The position numbers and the translations under genes are program-made. A DNA stretch of 64,000 nt from a virus. Below are positions 45,300 to 52,761 of this stretch, piece after piece (position 1 is the stretch's first letter; every line of letters begins with the position of its first letter). The notes below the pieces were generated by a model. That model saw nothing but the letters and a program-made list of their open reading frames with translations. It was not told the origin of the DNA and ran no database searches. The stretch covers positions 27,015-91,014 of the IMG/VR virus record IMGVR_UViG_3300027963_000058. One strand, written 5' to 3'.

Positions 45300-45544
45300 T
45301 TCCATTTTAGTCTAAACAAAGTGGCATCTGCTTCGGAATAAAAATAAAATGCAGATACCTTATCAAACTCATAACTGACATCACTGGTATCTAACGACTC
45401 ACTCCAGATAAATGATTCGCAATAGGCATAGGCCCACGCCCGTATTTCTCGCATGCTGGTTTGGTGATCAGCTAAATAGACCTGTATGCACTGATCCAGC
45501 ACTTCGCGTGGTGGTTCAAAGGTGGTAAAATTATTATAGATCAC
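45296..45544 (-). CDS. Small phage protein with C-terminal FRLKWK
   Basis: 82 residues, ATGA-coupled on both sides. Segment AYCESFIWSESLDTSDVSYE and the ending TLFRLKWK link it to the local paralogue set. Function unknown. Confidence 0.65.
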   Translation of the reverse strand: MIYNNFTTFEPPREVLDQCIQVYLADHQTSMREIRAWAYAYCESFIWSESLDTSDVSYEFDKVSAFYFYSEADATLFRLKWK

Positions 45545-45879
45545 GATCGTGGGTGGGCCAATACAAACCAGTTGAGTTCAGCATCGCCGGCTATGTAGAT
45601 CCTGTATTCATCATAGGCGATACTCCATGACCATTTTTCGTTGTATTCGTCTGTTCCACGTATGTTAGGATCAGCTTTCAGCATACGTTGCCTAGTTTCA
45701 ACATCCTGGCTCCAACCAAAGGTGGTGTTAAACCAGCGCCGACTGCGATCAAATTCCAACACACCAGAACTGTTTGTAAACTGGCCTTGGAAAAAACCTC
45801 GCTTCTCAAACTCAACCATGTGTTTAAAATGTCGATGCCAGGCGTGCCGTTTATCTAGTTTGATCGTTTTATAGTGCAT
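45541..45879 (-). CDS. Phage hypothetical of the same operon
   Basis: 112 residues from ATG 45879, chosen because AAAGGAACT lies directly upstream; the longer reading would start inside an intergenic hairpin. WSWSIAYDEYRIYIAGDAELNWFVL at the end resembles the neighbouring small proteins. Function unknown. Confidence 0.65.
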   Translation of the reverse strand: MHYKTIKLDKRHAWHRHFKHMVEFEKRGFFQGQFTNSSGVLEFDRSRRWFNTTFGWSQDVETRQRMLKADPNIRGTDEYNEKWSWSIAYDEYRIYIAGDAELNWFVLAHPRS

Positions 45880-45900
45880 GCCAGTTCCTTTGAAGTAGAA

Positions 45901-45947
45901 GGAGGGCGGTGCGAACACAGCCCTGTGATACTACTACACCGTCCTCC
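45901..45947 (-). other. Long intercistronic stem-loop downstream of the MoxR gene
   Basis: GGAGGGCGGTG (45901-45911) pairs with CACCGTCCTCC (45937-45947) over 11 bp with one G-U, and CACA/TGTG inside the loop adds a second small stem. It begins 8 nt after the MoxR stop and has no U tract, so mRNA processing, stability or attenuation is more likely than plain termination. Confidence 0.55.
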
Positions 45948-45954
45948 GTTGACG

Positions 45955-47040
45955 TTAGGCCGAAGCCTGTAAAATGTACTTGCCGTAACGCTGATGGAAC
46001 TCATCAAAGTTCTTGAGCTTGGTCGGCTGGAACGGTAGGTTGTATGTGGTAAGCGCAATCCTAGCACCCATCACAACCAGTTCAACTTCAAAGTTCTTCA
46101 TCATGTAAGCAAAGAAGTTGTCGCTCATGACATGGAACTCTTTGTCCGCGACCTTTTTCTCCACAGCGGCCTTGAGTTCATAGCACATACCAATCACCAA
46201 ACTGTACATGGCACTGACTTCTTTGACATCCAAAGTATCAACCTTGCCGCTCAAGATGTCGGCTGGGTTAGGCATGCGTCCAGCAATCTTGCGGTGAGCC
46301 ATAAACTTCACAGCCAAACCTTCGCCTACGGTACCAGCGATCAAGTTCATGTTGGTGTCGTCATCGGTGTCATCATCTTGCAATAGTTCGCTCACAAAGT
46401 GCCACGATCTTGGTGTAGCAAAGGCACGGCTTGCTGACTTGGCATCAAAATCATACAAATCTTGCTTGGCAAAGGTCAAGTAACCGACCACGTCCTTGTG
46501 CTCGTTGTTCTTGACTGCCCACTCCTGCCAACTAGCGAAATCACACTTCATCTCTTGGTGTACAAAACGATTGGCAAGCGGAGTAGGCATACGGTATGTG
46601 ACGCCCTTGTCGCTTTCACGATTACCTGCGGCAACTAGAACTACATTCTTGGGCAAATGATACTTGCCCACACGGCGATTCAATATAAGCTGGTAAGCCG
46701 CGGCCTGTACGCTGGGTGCAGCCGAGTTCATCTCGTCCAAGAATAATACTACTACTGGATACTGGCTGGCAAATTCCTCAGTTGGTAAATCCACTGGCTC
46801 AGCCCAATCCATCTTGCCCGAGTCCTTGTTGTAAAAAGGAATACCACGGATGTCTGTGGGCTCCATCTGACCCAGTCTAAGGTCGATCATGTATCCACCC
46901 ATTTCCTCAGTGAGCTCGGCTACCAACTCACTCTTACCGATACCAGGAGGGCCCCATAAAAATACTGGGCGTTGGATCTTGAATGCCTTCATCAGGCTAC
47001 GACGGGCTTGTATTGCGGTTACTGTTCTTGTTTCTGACAT
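45955..47040 (-). CDS. MoxR/CobS-type AAA+ ATPase
   Basis: 361 residues. GPPGIGKSE at 30-38 is Walker A, VVVLFLDE at 96-103 Walker B, and a GNRESD sensor-like motif lies near 142. The sequence TYRMPTPLANRFVH matches the sensor and arginine-finger region of MoxR proteins. Members power VWA-domain partners; the likely partner is the 41052-42323 product. Phage members are often named cobS, but chelatase activity is unproven. First gene of the operon down to 42754. Confidence 0.85.
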   Translation of the reverse strand: MSETRTVTAIQARRSLMKAFKIQRPVFLWGPPGIGKSELVAELTEEMGGYMIDLRLGQMEPTDIRGIPFYNKDSGKMDWAEPVDLPTEEFASQYPVVVLFLDEMNSAAPSVQAAAYQLILNRRVGKYHLPKNVVLVAAGNRESDKGVTYRMPTPLANRFVHQEMKCDFASWQEWAVKNNEHKDVVGYLTFAKQDLYDFDAKSASRAFATPRSWHFVSELLQDDDTDDDTNMNLIAGTVGEGLAVKFMAHRKIAGRMPNPADILSGKVDTLDVKEVSAMYSLVIGMCYELKAAVEKKVADKEFHVMSDNFFAYMMKNFEVELVVMGARIALTTYNLPFQPTKLKNFDEFHQRYGKYILQASA

Positions 47041-47090
47041 GGCTGTGTCCTTAAAAATTAAACTACGATTAAATTAACTACTATACTGCT

Positions 47091-47119
47091 ATTATACAGT
47101 GAGTGCCTTTTGAGGTCAA
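47091..47119 (-). promoter_or_regulatory. Sigma70-like promoter of the MoxR-halogenase operon
   Basis: Minus strand: TTGACC (47119-47114), 17 bp, TATAAT (47096-47091), then AGCAGTATAGT. The -35 box overlaps the stop codon of the upstream gene. Confidence 0.8.
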
Positions 47120-47316
47120 GCACTGATACGATCAAAAATACTCTGTTGTAAAACAGCAACTTCATCGCGATCTACATAAAAATCTGTGCGTGGGTCATAA
47201 TACTCACCGGCCTTGGGATCATAGTACAAGACCTGACCATTTGGATAATGGAATGGACCTTCCAGACCTTTGCGTGGTCCATATTCTTGATTGTGTTTGA
47301 ATACTGTATAGGCCAT
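47116..47316 (-). CDS. Small phage hypothetical
   Basis: 66 residues from ATG 47316, one base after the upstream stop; the longer frame runs through that gene. YNMA-type start MAYTVFKHNQEYG, then HYPNGQVLYYDPKAGEYYDP, a Tyr/Asp-rich beta segment. Function unknown. Confidence 0.65.
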   Translation of the reverse strand: MAYTVFKHNQEYGPRKGLEGPFHYPNGQVLYYDPKAGEYYDPRTDFYVDRDEVAVLQQSIFDRISA

Positions 47317-47317
47317 A

Positions 47318-47485
47318 TTAAACCAACTCGCTTTCTTTGATTTTTTTAACCTGGCTGACTGTGAAATTATGCCACTGACTTCCCTCATTGAGTTCGGTAA
47401 AATTATGCTGGGTCACAAGTTTTTCAGCCTCTGCTTTGGAGTCTGCTTCTATTAGGAATTCTACTTTTACTGTATAAAATTTCAT
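47318..47485 (-). CDS. Small phage hypothetical
   Basis: 55 residues, ATG 47485 with a clear AAGGAG site and its own promoter. MKFYTVKVEFLIEADSKAEA fits a small ferredoxin-like beta-alpha-beta fold with Ala/Glu helix. The next gene follows after one base. Function unknown. Confidence 0.7.
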   Translation of the reverse strand: MKFYTVKVEFLIEADSKAEAEKLVTQHNFTELNEGSQWHNFTVSQVKKIKESELV

Positions 47486-47514
47486 TTCGGCTCCTTGTTG
47501 TTTACTATACTACT

Positions 47515-47543
47515 ATTATAACCGAACTACCATTACGGGTCAA
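47515..47543 (-). promoter_or_regulatory. Sigma70-like promoter cassette
   Basis: Minus strand: TTGACC (47543-47538), 17 bp, TATAAT (47520-47515), followed by AGTAGTATAGTAAACAACAAGGAG. Confidence 0.85.
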
Positions 47544-47626
47544 CCATTATCCGGGACTTAGGAATTACGTTGCGTTTACGCAACACCCCTGGTCAACTGC
47601 CCGGGCGGAGTTCATATGACTATGAA

Positions 47627-47968
47627 TTAGTCCAATCTGCTTCCGGCATAGGCCTGGAAACCATACTTCTCAAATACCCGAGCAGCCGCATATGCACCTG
47701 CTTCTTTGGTGTCGATATTTTGGGTACCGTGTTCCGAAGGATTCCAGATAGTGAATGCCTTGCTATAATCCTGACGCACACCAGCGGCCTTCAATGTCTT
47801 GCCCATCCGAGTATTGCCTTTGATACCGTGTATCTCGACCCAGGCAAAACCACAACAGCCCTGATCACGTCCGCCCATTTTTTCTTGGAAGAATTCGTCA
47901 GCGGCCTGTCTAGCGGCCTGTTTGGCTTCGGATACTATGGCTACTACTTGTTCTTTGGTATAATTCAT
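47627..47968 (-). CDS. Conserved phage protein, unknown function
   Basis: 113 residues from ATG 47968, chosen for its TAGGAG site. The start is helical (EQVVAIVSEAKQAARQAADEFF), followed by CCGFAWVEIHGIKGNTRMGK and a YGFQAYAGSRLD end. I recognise this pattern from many Caudoviricetes but know no function. It has its own promoter, so it may be an abundant early protein. Confidence 0.7.
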   Translation of the reverse strand: MNYTKEQVVAIVSEAKQAARQAADEFFQEKMGGRDQGCCGFAWVEIHGIKGNTRMGKTLKAAGVRQDYSKAFTIWNPSEHGTQNIDTKEAGAYAAARVFEKYGFQAYAGSRLD

Positions 47969-47998
47969 TTCGGCTCCTAATTGTTTAACTATACATAT

Positions 47999-48027
47999 AT
48001 TATAACAAATGGCCCATTTTGGGTCAA
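47999..48027 (-). promoter_or_regulatory. Sigma70-like promoter cassette
   Basis: Minus strand: TTGACC (48027-48022), 17 bp, TATAAT (48004-47999), followed by ATATGTATAGTT and TAGGAG. Confidence 0.85.
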
Positions 48028-48032
48028 CCGTT

Positions 48033-48308
48033 TTACATGCTCCAGTATGATTCGTTTGCAGGACTGCAAAAATACGGAGTATTCGCGCTTTCTTCAAACT
48101 GTTTTCCAGTCATTAAGTTGGTGCGGACTACGGTTTTTTCGATGTTGTTTAAAAACAACGAATAATCAGCGATAGCATACTCACCAACATTGTAACCCAT
48201 TTTGGCCATGCGCTTTAAATGACCTTTTGCGGCACCTATGCTTTTCCAAGATTCATGCACACGACTACCAACAATTTTGGTTGTTTCTTTATTGTAGACT
48301 ACAAACAT
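48033..48308 (-). CDS. Phage hypothetical
   Basis: 91 residues with AAGGAG and its own promoter. FVVYNKETTKIVG...AAKGHLKRMAK...YAIADYSLF suggests a small alpha/beta fold. Similar genes occur in other phages; function unknown. Confidence 0.65.
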   Translation of the reverse strand: MFVVYNKETTKIVGSRVHESWKSIGAAKGHLKRMAKMGYNVGEYAIADYSLFLNNIEKTVVRTNLMTGKQFEESANTPYFCSPANESYWSM

Positions 48309-48337
48309 ATCTGCTCCTTGTTATTTACTATACTACT

Positions 48338-48366
48338 ATTATAACCGAAATGGCATTTATGGTCAA
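48338..48366 (-). promoter_or_regulatory. Sigma70-like promoter cassette
   Basis: Minus strand: TTGACC (48366-48361), 17 bp, TATAAT (48343-48338), then AGTAGTATAGTAAATAACAAGGAG. Confidence 0.85.
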
Positions 48367-48373
48367 TCAAAAG

Positions 48374-48399
48374 AAAACCCCCTGCGAACAGGGGGTTTT
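48374..48399 (-). terminator. Strong terminator of the oxygenase operon
   Basis: AAAACCCCCTG pairs perfectly with CAGGGGGTTTT around a TTCG loop on the minus strand. It ends the 51288-48423 operon and sits just upstream of the next promoter. The A/T arms make it likely to work in both directions. Confidence 0.85.
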
Positions 48400-48422
48400 G
48401 AGTGTTGTTTTTTTGCAACAAA

Positions 48423-49208
48423 TTAACATTCTAAGTATTCTTTAAGACGTATCCTAAACACAATGCCCATGGTTGGTTCAGGCGAATAATGAGCAACCGG
48501 CTTGACCTGATGCAAATATCTACCATCGTACAGCATAAATCTACCGGGCATGGGTGCAACAAAGTTTTCTGCCTCACCAACTGGAAATTCTCTTGGTTGA
48601 TCTGGAGTGAACTTACTGGTATGATCGCCTGTGATATTGTCATTGCTATGAAATAGCGTTTCGCCGTAGTACTGAGGATGCCATTCTTGATTGGCAAAAT
48701 AAACCAAGGTATAATCTCGATGTTCGTCCATGTCTACACTGTCACGATGAACACTTTTGGTTCTTGCCTTGAAATTTAGTTCTTGTGCATGTCCACTACC
48801 ATATACTCGCCATCCACAATTGGGTCGACCTGGAGTGCCATCCACACGAGTCATTCCACTCAGTGGACTGATACCTGTCATGTAATTTAGACCTTCTTGT
48901 GTACCTGCGATTGCAAACTTATCGTCGAGCGACGCAGAAATAGCCCGCCATAGTTTATAAACAATTGGTGCGCGATGCTCCAGACTCTGTTCGTCCCATG
49001 CCAGAGGTAATCTCAATGCACCGGGCATGGTTCTTGGAGTGACCCATTTGTTTTCTCTAGGATACCAAAGCGAGTGATTATGATCGTAAAAATTTACACA
49101 ATACTCGCTGTCTAATAGATATTCATACACAGCAGTTTGCAAGTCTTGGTCAATTTCTTTATCAAACACTGATAAATTATAAGTTTTATGTTTGTCAATT
49201 CTAGACAT
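48423..49208 (-). CDS. Fe(II)/2-oxoglutarate-dependent oxygenase
   Basis: 261 residues. HRDSVD near 153 gives the first His and Asp of the facial triad, YLHQV near 232 the distal His, and FRIRL near 252 the Arg that binds 2-oxoglutarate. YTLVYFANQEW and GETLF lie between as in prolyl-hydroxylase-like and phage 2OG enzymes. It likely hydroxylates a protein, small molecule or nucleic acid; substrate unknown. AAAGGA precedes the start. Last gene before a strong terminator. Confidence 0.8.
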   Translation of the reverse strand: MSRIDKHKTYNLSVFDKEIDQDLQTAVYEYLLDSEYCVNFYDHNHSLWYPRENKWVTPRTMPGALRLPLAWDEQSLEHRAPIVYKLWRAISASLDDKFAIAGTQEGLNYMTGISPLSGMTRVDGTPGRPNCGWRVYGSGHAQELNFKARTKSVHRDSVDMDEHRDYTLVYFANQEWHPQYYGETLFHSNDNITGDHTSKFTPDQPREFPVGEAENFVAPMPGRFMLYDGRYLHQVKPVAHYSPEPTMGIVFRIRLKEYLEC

Positions 49209-49237
49209 AGTTTTTCCTTTGGCGTTGAATACTTATT

Positions 49238-50392
49238 TTACAGTGGTCCCACGGCATAAAATTTACTGTATGATCCTATCAAGCCATCGTGTACAGTTTG
49301 ATTATTAAACCAACGCTGACCCACTTGTCTTTCCATTTCTTGTATGCCTTCTGTCCATTTTTTCTGTGTTTCTGCTGGTGCCAGATCAAAAAACCATTTG
49401 CCCACTTCATCTCTCACAGAGCTTGTGGGTTTCTTGATCTGCCAGGTTTGTGTATTCCAACTTGGGTATATAATAGGATGAATCATTTGATAATAATCTG
49501 ACACGTGAAACGACGCTTTGGTGCCCAAATGTGTCAATGTGTTCAGTTGGTCGGTTCGTTTTAGATAGTTATAAATCAAATGTGCTTGTTTGACCACTAA
49601 CTGTGGCAAGTTGGGTGACCAATAAAAATATTCATCGTTCTCCCAATAGCGATTGTGTATATCGGCAGTATTGCCCACGCCCGTAGTCAACATAGTGTCA
49701 ATAAATGCAAAATACACTTGATGATCATCGCGAAATAGTCTGGGTTTATCAACTCCAAAAATAAATGCTACTTTTTTTCCACGACCTTCATAACGATCGT
49801 TGTGCCGGAATACTTCATGTAGATATTGTCTAGGAACTGCATCAGGAGCAAATCTAGTACCAACATCCCAAAACCATTCAGTCTTGTTGTTCAAGGTGTC
49901 AATTATTTTGTCAGTCCAGTCCCATATGGTAACTTTGAATTTTTGATATTTTTGTAATTCTTCCAACATGGGTTTGGCAATGTTGATTATTTCTCTGGTG
50001 TAATATCCAGGATCTCGGCTCCAGCCCACTGACTCAATTATTTTTTCTTCAGCTTTGAATGCACCAAAACAAAACACTTCATCAATTTTAATGTTGTTCT
50101 TGATAAATGTTTGTAGTATGGTATGGCTGTCGGCACCACCACTGTAAAACAATACCAAATGGTCGTATTGTTCTCGTAGTTGTAACGCACGTTGGCGATA
50201 CAATTCTTCTATACCAACAGGAGGTTCTTGAGTCCATGGTTGATGTTCATACACATGTTCGTGATAATCCCAATGCACATGATGATCACCCGGAATACGA
50301 TTTAGGGCTAAACAGGCTTCGAGTTTGTTAGTGTAAGGAACACCGCCTACTAGATATGCACCTTTGTGATTGTAAATGTAATTTTCTAGCAT
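49238..50392 (-). CDS. PP-loop ATP pyrophosphatase-family protein
   Basis: 384 residues from ATG 50392 (TAATG overlap). LFYSGGADSHTIL near 80-92 is the SGGxDS PP-loop that adenylates a substrate in asparagine synthetase, QueC, PAPS reductase and tRNA thiolation enzymes. No glutaminase domain precedes it. The rest (YYFAFIDT, WSPNLPQLVVKQAHLIYNY) matches a group I recall from marine viruses, not one of the named enzymes. It may activate a carboxylate or carbonyl for amide formation. Confidence 0.7.
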   Translation of the reverse strand: MLENYIYNHKGAYLVGGVPYTNKLEACLALNRIPGDHHVHWDYHEHVYEHQPWTQEPPVGIEELYRQRALQLREQYDHLVLFYSGGADSHTILQTFIKNNIKIDEVFCFGAFKAEEKIIESVGWSRDPGYYTREIINIAKPMLEELQKYQKFKVTIWDWTDKIIDTLNNKTEWFWDVGTRFAPDAVPRQYLHEVFRHNDRYEGRGKKVAFIFGVDKPRLFRDDHQVYFAFIDTMLTTGVGNTADIHNRYWENDEYFYWSPNLPQLVVKQAHLIYNYLKRTDQLNTLTHLGTKASFHVSDYYQMIHPIIYPSWNTQTWQIKKPTSSVRDEVGKWFFDLAPAETQKKWTEGIQEMERQVGQRWFNNQTVHDGLIGSYSKFYAVGPL

Positions 50393-51288
50393 TACTTTGG
50401 AATTTGCACAGTTGAACTGATCTTTTTCCAAAAGTCCACTTGATTGTTATACCATGCCTGTGCCTGACCGGGCGTCATTGGTACCGCAGTGCAATAATCA
50501 ATGGTATAAGATTCCTGTACAGATCGAGCAAGAGCTGCTTGGTATAAAATGCCTTGCCACTCAGTAAAAGTAGACTGAGCAACCCGCTTAGAAGCCACCA
50601 AGTGATGAGTCTGATCCATAAATTCAGTGACAGCAAATTTTGCTGATTTCAGGGTAGGCACATTATCTATTTCTCGTGTGCCAGTGATACCCAACACATG
50701 TATTCGATTTTTCCATTGTCTCAGATCTCCCAAAAATCCCACACTTAGATCAATTTGATTGCCCAGCAAGGCCAGGGTCGCGTCATTTGTGCTTTTGAAT
50801 GGAACTGGTTGGATATTTGGATATAGATTGGTAATTTGTATAGAAGTCAAATGACTGACCACACCTAGTCCGCTAATACCAATATTGAGTAGTTGATCTC
50901 GAGGAACTTCTGCCCATGTCTTGTAACGTACTGATCCAATGGCCATTGGACTACGGCATTGTAGCATTAACGAGCGAAAATTATCAGTGCTGTGACTTTC
51001 AGCCGGGTACACAATGGGTCTAACAAAAAATGCCGAACTGGCAGCTAGTATTGTGTCGGGCCTGGATTCCACGTATCGTGACGCTATGCTACCACCAGCT
51101 CCGGGTTTGGCATCAAATATAAAATAGTATTTTTTCTGCACAGAATTTGCTTCTTCAATCAAGGTACGAGTATAATTGGCCATTGGGTCGCTGGGACTAA
51201 AGGCATAAACTATGGTTACATTTTCTTTGGCTACTACGGTGGTTACAAATAATAATAGTAGAATAATTAAATTTTTTAATTTACACAT
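50392..51288 (-). CDS. Bug/TctC-type periplasmic solute-binding protein
   Basis: 298 residues. Residues 1-20 form a signal peptide (KLKNLIILLLLFVTTVVA, cleavage near VVA-KE). KPGAGGSIAS at 61-70 is the carboxylate-binding loop of Bug proteins of tripartite tricarboxylate transporters. GLGVVSHLTSIQI and LALLGNQIDLSVG follow the family order. The family binds carboxylates, amino acids or nicotinate. An exported binding protein is rare in phages and suggests nutrient capture or altered host uptake. It has its own promoter and may come from a betaproteobacterial host. Confidence 0.8.
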   Translation of the reverse strand: MCKLKNLIILLLLFVTTVVAKENVTIVYAFSPSDPMANYTRTLIEEANSVQKKYYFIFDAKPGAGGSIASRYVESRPDTILAASSAFFVRPIVYPAESHSTDNFRSLMLQCRSPMAIGSVRYKTWAEVPRDQLLNIGISGLGVVSHLTSIQITNLYPNIQPVPFKSTNDATLALLGNQIDLSVGFLGDLRQWKNRIHVLGITGTREIDNVPTLKSAKFAVTEFMDQTHHLVASKRVAQSTFTEWQGILYQAALARSVQESYTIDYCTAVPMTPGQAQAWYNNQVDFWKKISSTVQIPK

Positions 51289-51333
51289 TGATGAATTTTA
51301 TATCTTTTAAGGTTATGATGCTGAAGTTATAAC

Positions 51334-51362
51334 AGTGTACTACGTTTACAACACAAAGTCAA
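51334..51362 (-). promoter_or_regulatory. Sigma70-like promoter of the binding-protein operon
   Basis: Minus strand: TTGACT (51362-51357), 17 bp, TACACT (51339-51334), about 40 nt upstream of the ATG. The boxes differ from the TTGACC/TATAAT cassette, which fits separate acquisition. Confidence 0.6.
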
Positions 51363-51426
51363 TAGAAAGTTAATACATTGTATGCACTAACATTGAGAAT
51401 AATAAATTGAAAACTACAGATCAGAT

Positions 51427-51723
51427 TTATTCGGTTACTTCTTCAATTATATTGGTAAATGTAGTACATTCAACAATAGTGGTAAGATATTCTGACAACG
51501 CCGCTTGCCATGTCTCAGCTGATGCACGATCACTAAAATACCTAACTGCATTAAGTTCGTCGATCTTATTAAGTTCCCCGTCGGTTTTCCCATCAGCTAT
51601 TAATTGCGATAACAGTTCGTGAAGGTTCTCACCATCGTTATTGTTGAGACCATTGGGCCAAGTCCCAAAGCTAAAATTTAGTGGTTCCTTGTAGGTAAAA
51701 GTACTTTTTATGTTATATGCCAT
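51427..51723 (-). CDS. Small late-type protein, unknown
   Basis: 98 residues with an exact TATAAATA late box 25 nt upstream. C-terminal RYFSDRASAETWQAALSEYL resembles the 26567 protein. It may be a minor virion or late protein. Confidence 0.65.
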   Translation of the reverse strand: MAYNIKSTFTYKEPLNFSFGTWPNGLNNNDGENLHELLSQLIADGKTDGELNKIDELNAVRYFSDRASAETWQAALSEYLTTIVECTTFTNIIEEVTE

Positions 51724-51747
51724 TATGATCTCCGTTAATTGCTATAA

Positions 51748-51769
51748 TATTTATACAGATCTATTTATT
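51748..51769 (-). promoter_or_regulatory. Two T4-like late boxes (TATAAATA, AATAAATA)
   Basis: Minus strand TATAAATA at 51755-51748 and AATAAATA at 51769-51762, upstream of the ATG at 51723. Confidence 0.6.
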
Positions 51770-51770
51770 G

Positions 51771-51935
51771 TTATCTGCCGCGACCAGCACTTCTAGTAGG
51801 CGGTTTTTTGCCCTGTGGAGGTTGTGTGCGAGTTTTAGTCTTTTTGTCCACACTGGGTGCATCATCTGCATCTGGGTGTTTTATACCCTTTTTCCGGTCT
51901 AATGCGGCTTGGATTTGATCGCTTAATTTGCTCAT
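51771..51935 (-). CDS. 54-residue basic disordered protein
   Basis: ATG 51935 with AGGACTAAC upstream. The second half is Lys/Arg/Pro/Thr-rich (KKTKTRTQPPQGKKPPTR), a likely disordered nucleic-acid-binding tail. Lies between a late gene and tRNA-Gly. Function unknown. Confidence 0.6.
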   Translation of the reverse strand: MSKLSDQIQAALDRKKGIKHPDADDAPSVDKKTKTRTQPPQGKKPPTRSAGRGR

Positions 51936-51945
51936 GTTAGTCCTT

Positions 51946-51953
51946 TATTTATT
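51946..51953 (-). promoter_or_regulatory. T4-like late box AATAAATA
   Basis: Minus strand, 11 nt upstream of the ATG at 51935 and just downstream of tRNA-Gly. Confidence 0.45.
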
Positions 51954-51958
51954 TTGGA

Positions 51959-52030
51959 GCGGGCGAAGAGGCTCGAACTCTCGACATCTTCCTTGGCAAG
52001 GAAGTGCTCTACCAACTGAGCTACACCCGC
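51959..52030 (-). tRNA. tRNA-Gly(GCC)
   Basis: 72 nt; acceptor GCGGGTG/CGCCCGC, anticodon loop TTGCCAA, T loop TTCGAGC. CCA is not encoded, unlike its neighbours. Confidence 0.95.
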
Positions 52031-52038
52031 TTTGTTAC

Positions 52039-52114
52039 TGGCTCCCCAACGTGGACTCGAACCACGGACCAACAGATTAACAGTCTGTTGCTCTACCGAC
52101 TGAGCTATCAGGGA
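52039..52114 (-). tRNA. tRNA-Asn(GTT)
   Basis: 76 nt with encoded CCA; acceptor TCCCTGA/TTGGGGA, anticodon loop CTGTTAA, T loop TTCGAGT. Confidence 0.95.
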
Positions 52115-52121
52115 ACTGTCC

Positions 52122-52196
52122 TGGTGCTGATGAGTGGGATTGAACCACCGACTTCCTCCTTACCAAGGAGGTACTCTACCACTGAGTTACATCAGC
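52122..52196 (-). tRNA. tRNA-Thr(GGT)
   Basis: 75 nt with encoded CCA; acceptor GCTGATG/CATCAGC, anticodon loop TTGGTAA, T loop TTCAATC. Confidence 0.95.
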
Positions 52197-52203
52197 CAAT
52201 CTG

Positions 52204-52431
52204 TTACTCCGTGGCAGGTTGTTCTACAACTACCGCTGGCTTAGGTATTTGACCACGCTTGGTTAATAGGTTCATCCTGCGCTGGATCTTGGCCTGTTCT
52301 TTTGGCTTGCTGGATTTATCTCGCATGGTTTCGAGTTGTGTAAAATTCAACGGACCCAAGCGTTGACGACCGTTTTTGGTCTTGTTTGGATCCGCTTTTC
52401 TATTTTTTTGATTGCTACCTTTAGTGGCCAT
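52204..52431 (-). CDS. Small basic protein
   Basis: 75 residues, AAGGAAACA upstream. Lys/Arg/Asn-rich start (KGSNQKNRKADPNKTKNGR), then a helical EQAKIQRRMNLLTKRG segment. Probably binds nucleic acid, or partners the omega-like protein encoded just upstream in the same transcript. Function unknown. Confidence 0.65.
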   Translation of the reverse strand: MATKGSNQKNRKADPNKTKNGRQRLGPLNFTQLETMRDKSSKPKEQAKIQRRMNLLTKRGQIPKPAVVVEQPATE

Positions 52432-52473
52432 AACTGTTTCCTTGTGTGAAACAACTACTTACCAGGTTGTTGT

Positions 52474-52707
52474 CTACCCGTGAACTTTTTGGAAATAATC
52501 CGCACCAACTTCACCTTGTTCAATTTCCATCAAGGCAGTGACCATGCTACCGTCAGTTGATATGATCCGGGCTGTGTAATTCTTTTTTAATTCTCTGGCA
52601 CGGGCACAGGCGATTAACACCATGTCATAACGACTACCGATGGCCTCAGCGGCACGTTGACTTGTTAAACCGTTCATGTTTCTTGCTTCTAATGGTAAAC
52701 CGTTCAT
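52474..52707 (-). CDS. rpoZ: RNA polymerase omega-subunit homologue
   Basis: 77 residues from ATG 52707 (AGGAG site; the longer frame has no ribosome site). SQRAAEAIGSRYDMVLIACA (16-35) followed by RAREL matches the conserved omega core (RFDLVLVAARRAR in E. coli), and VTALMEIEQGEV (56-67) matches the second omega motif, VIALREIEEG. Omega helps assemble beta-prime into RNA polymerase. A phage copy could replace or tune the host subunit to redirect transcription. It has a strong early-type promoter and leads the tRNA-bearing transcript. Confidence 0.75.
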   Translation of the reverse strand: MNGLPLEARNMNGLTSQRAAEAIGSRYDMVLIACARARELKKNYTARIISTDGSMVTALMEIEQGEVGADYFQKVHG

Positions 52708-52732
52708 GCTATCTCCTAGAGTGTAAAAATTT

Positions 52733-52761
52733 ATTATACAGTTATTAAAACAAAAGGTCAA
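52733..52761 (-). promoter_or_regulatory. Sigma70-like promoter of omega homologue and tRNA transcript
   Basis: Minus strand: TTGACC (52761-52756), 17 bp, TATAAT (52738-52733). Confidence 0.8.

Noticed and set aside
45955-47040. Cobalamin biosynthesis (cobS) assignment
   Set aside because: The motifs only support MoxR-class ATPase; no chelatase large subunit or cobalamin gene is present.
47627-48097. N-terminal extensions of several minus ORFs (47627, 52474, 56238, 58890, 61794)
   Set aside because: The extensions cover promoters, tRNAs or other genes; internal starts with ribosome sites or overlaps are better.
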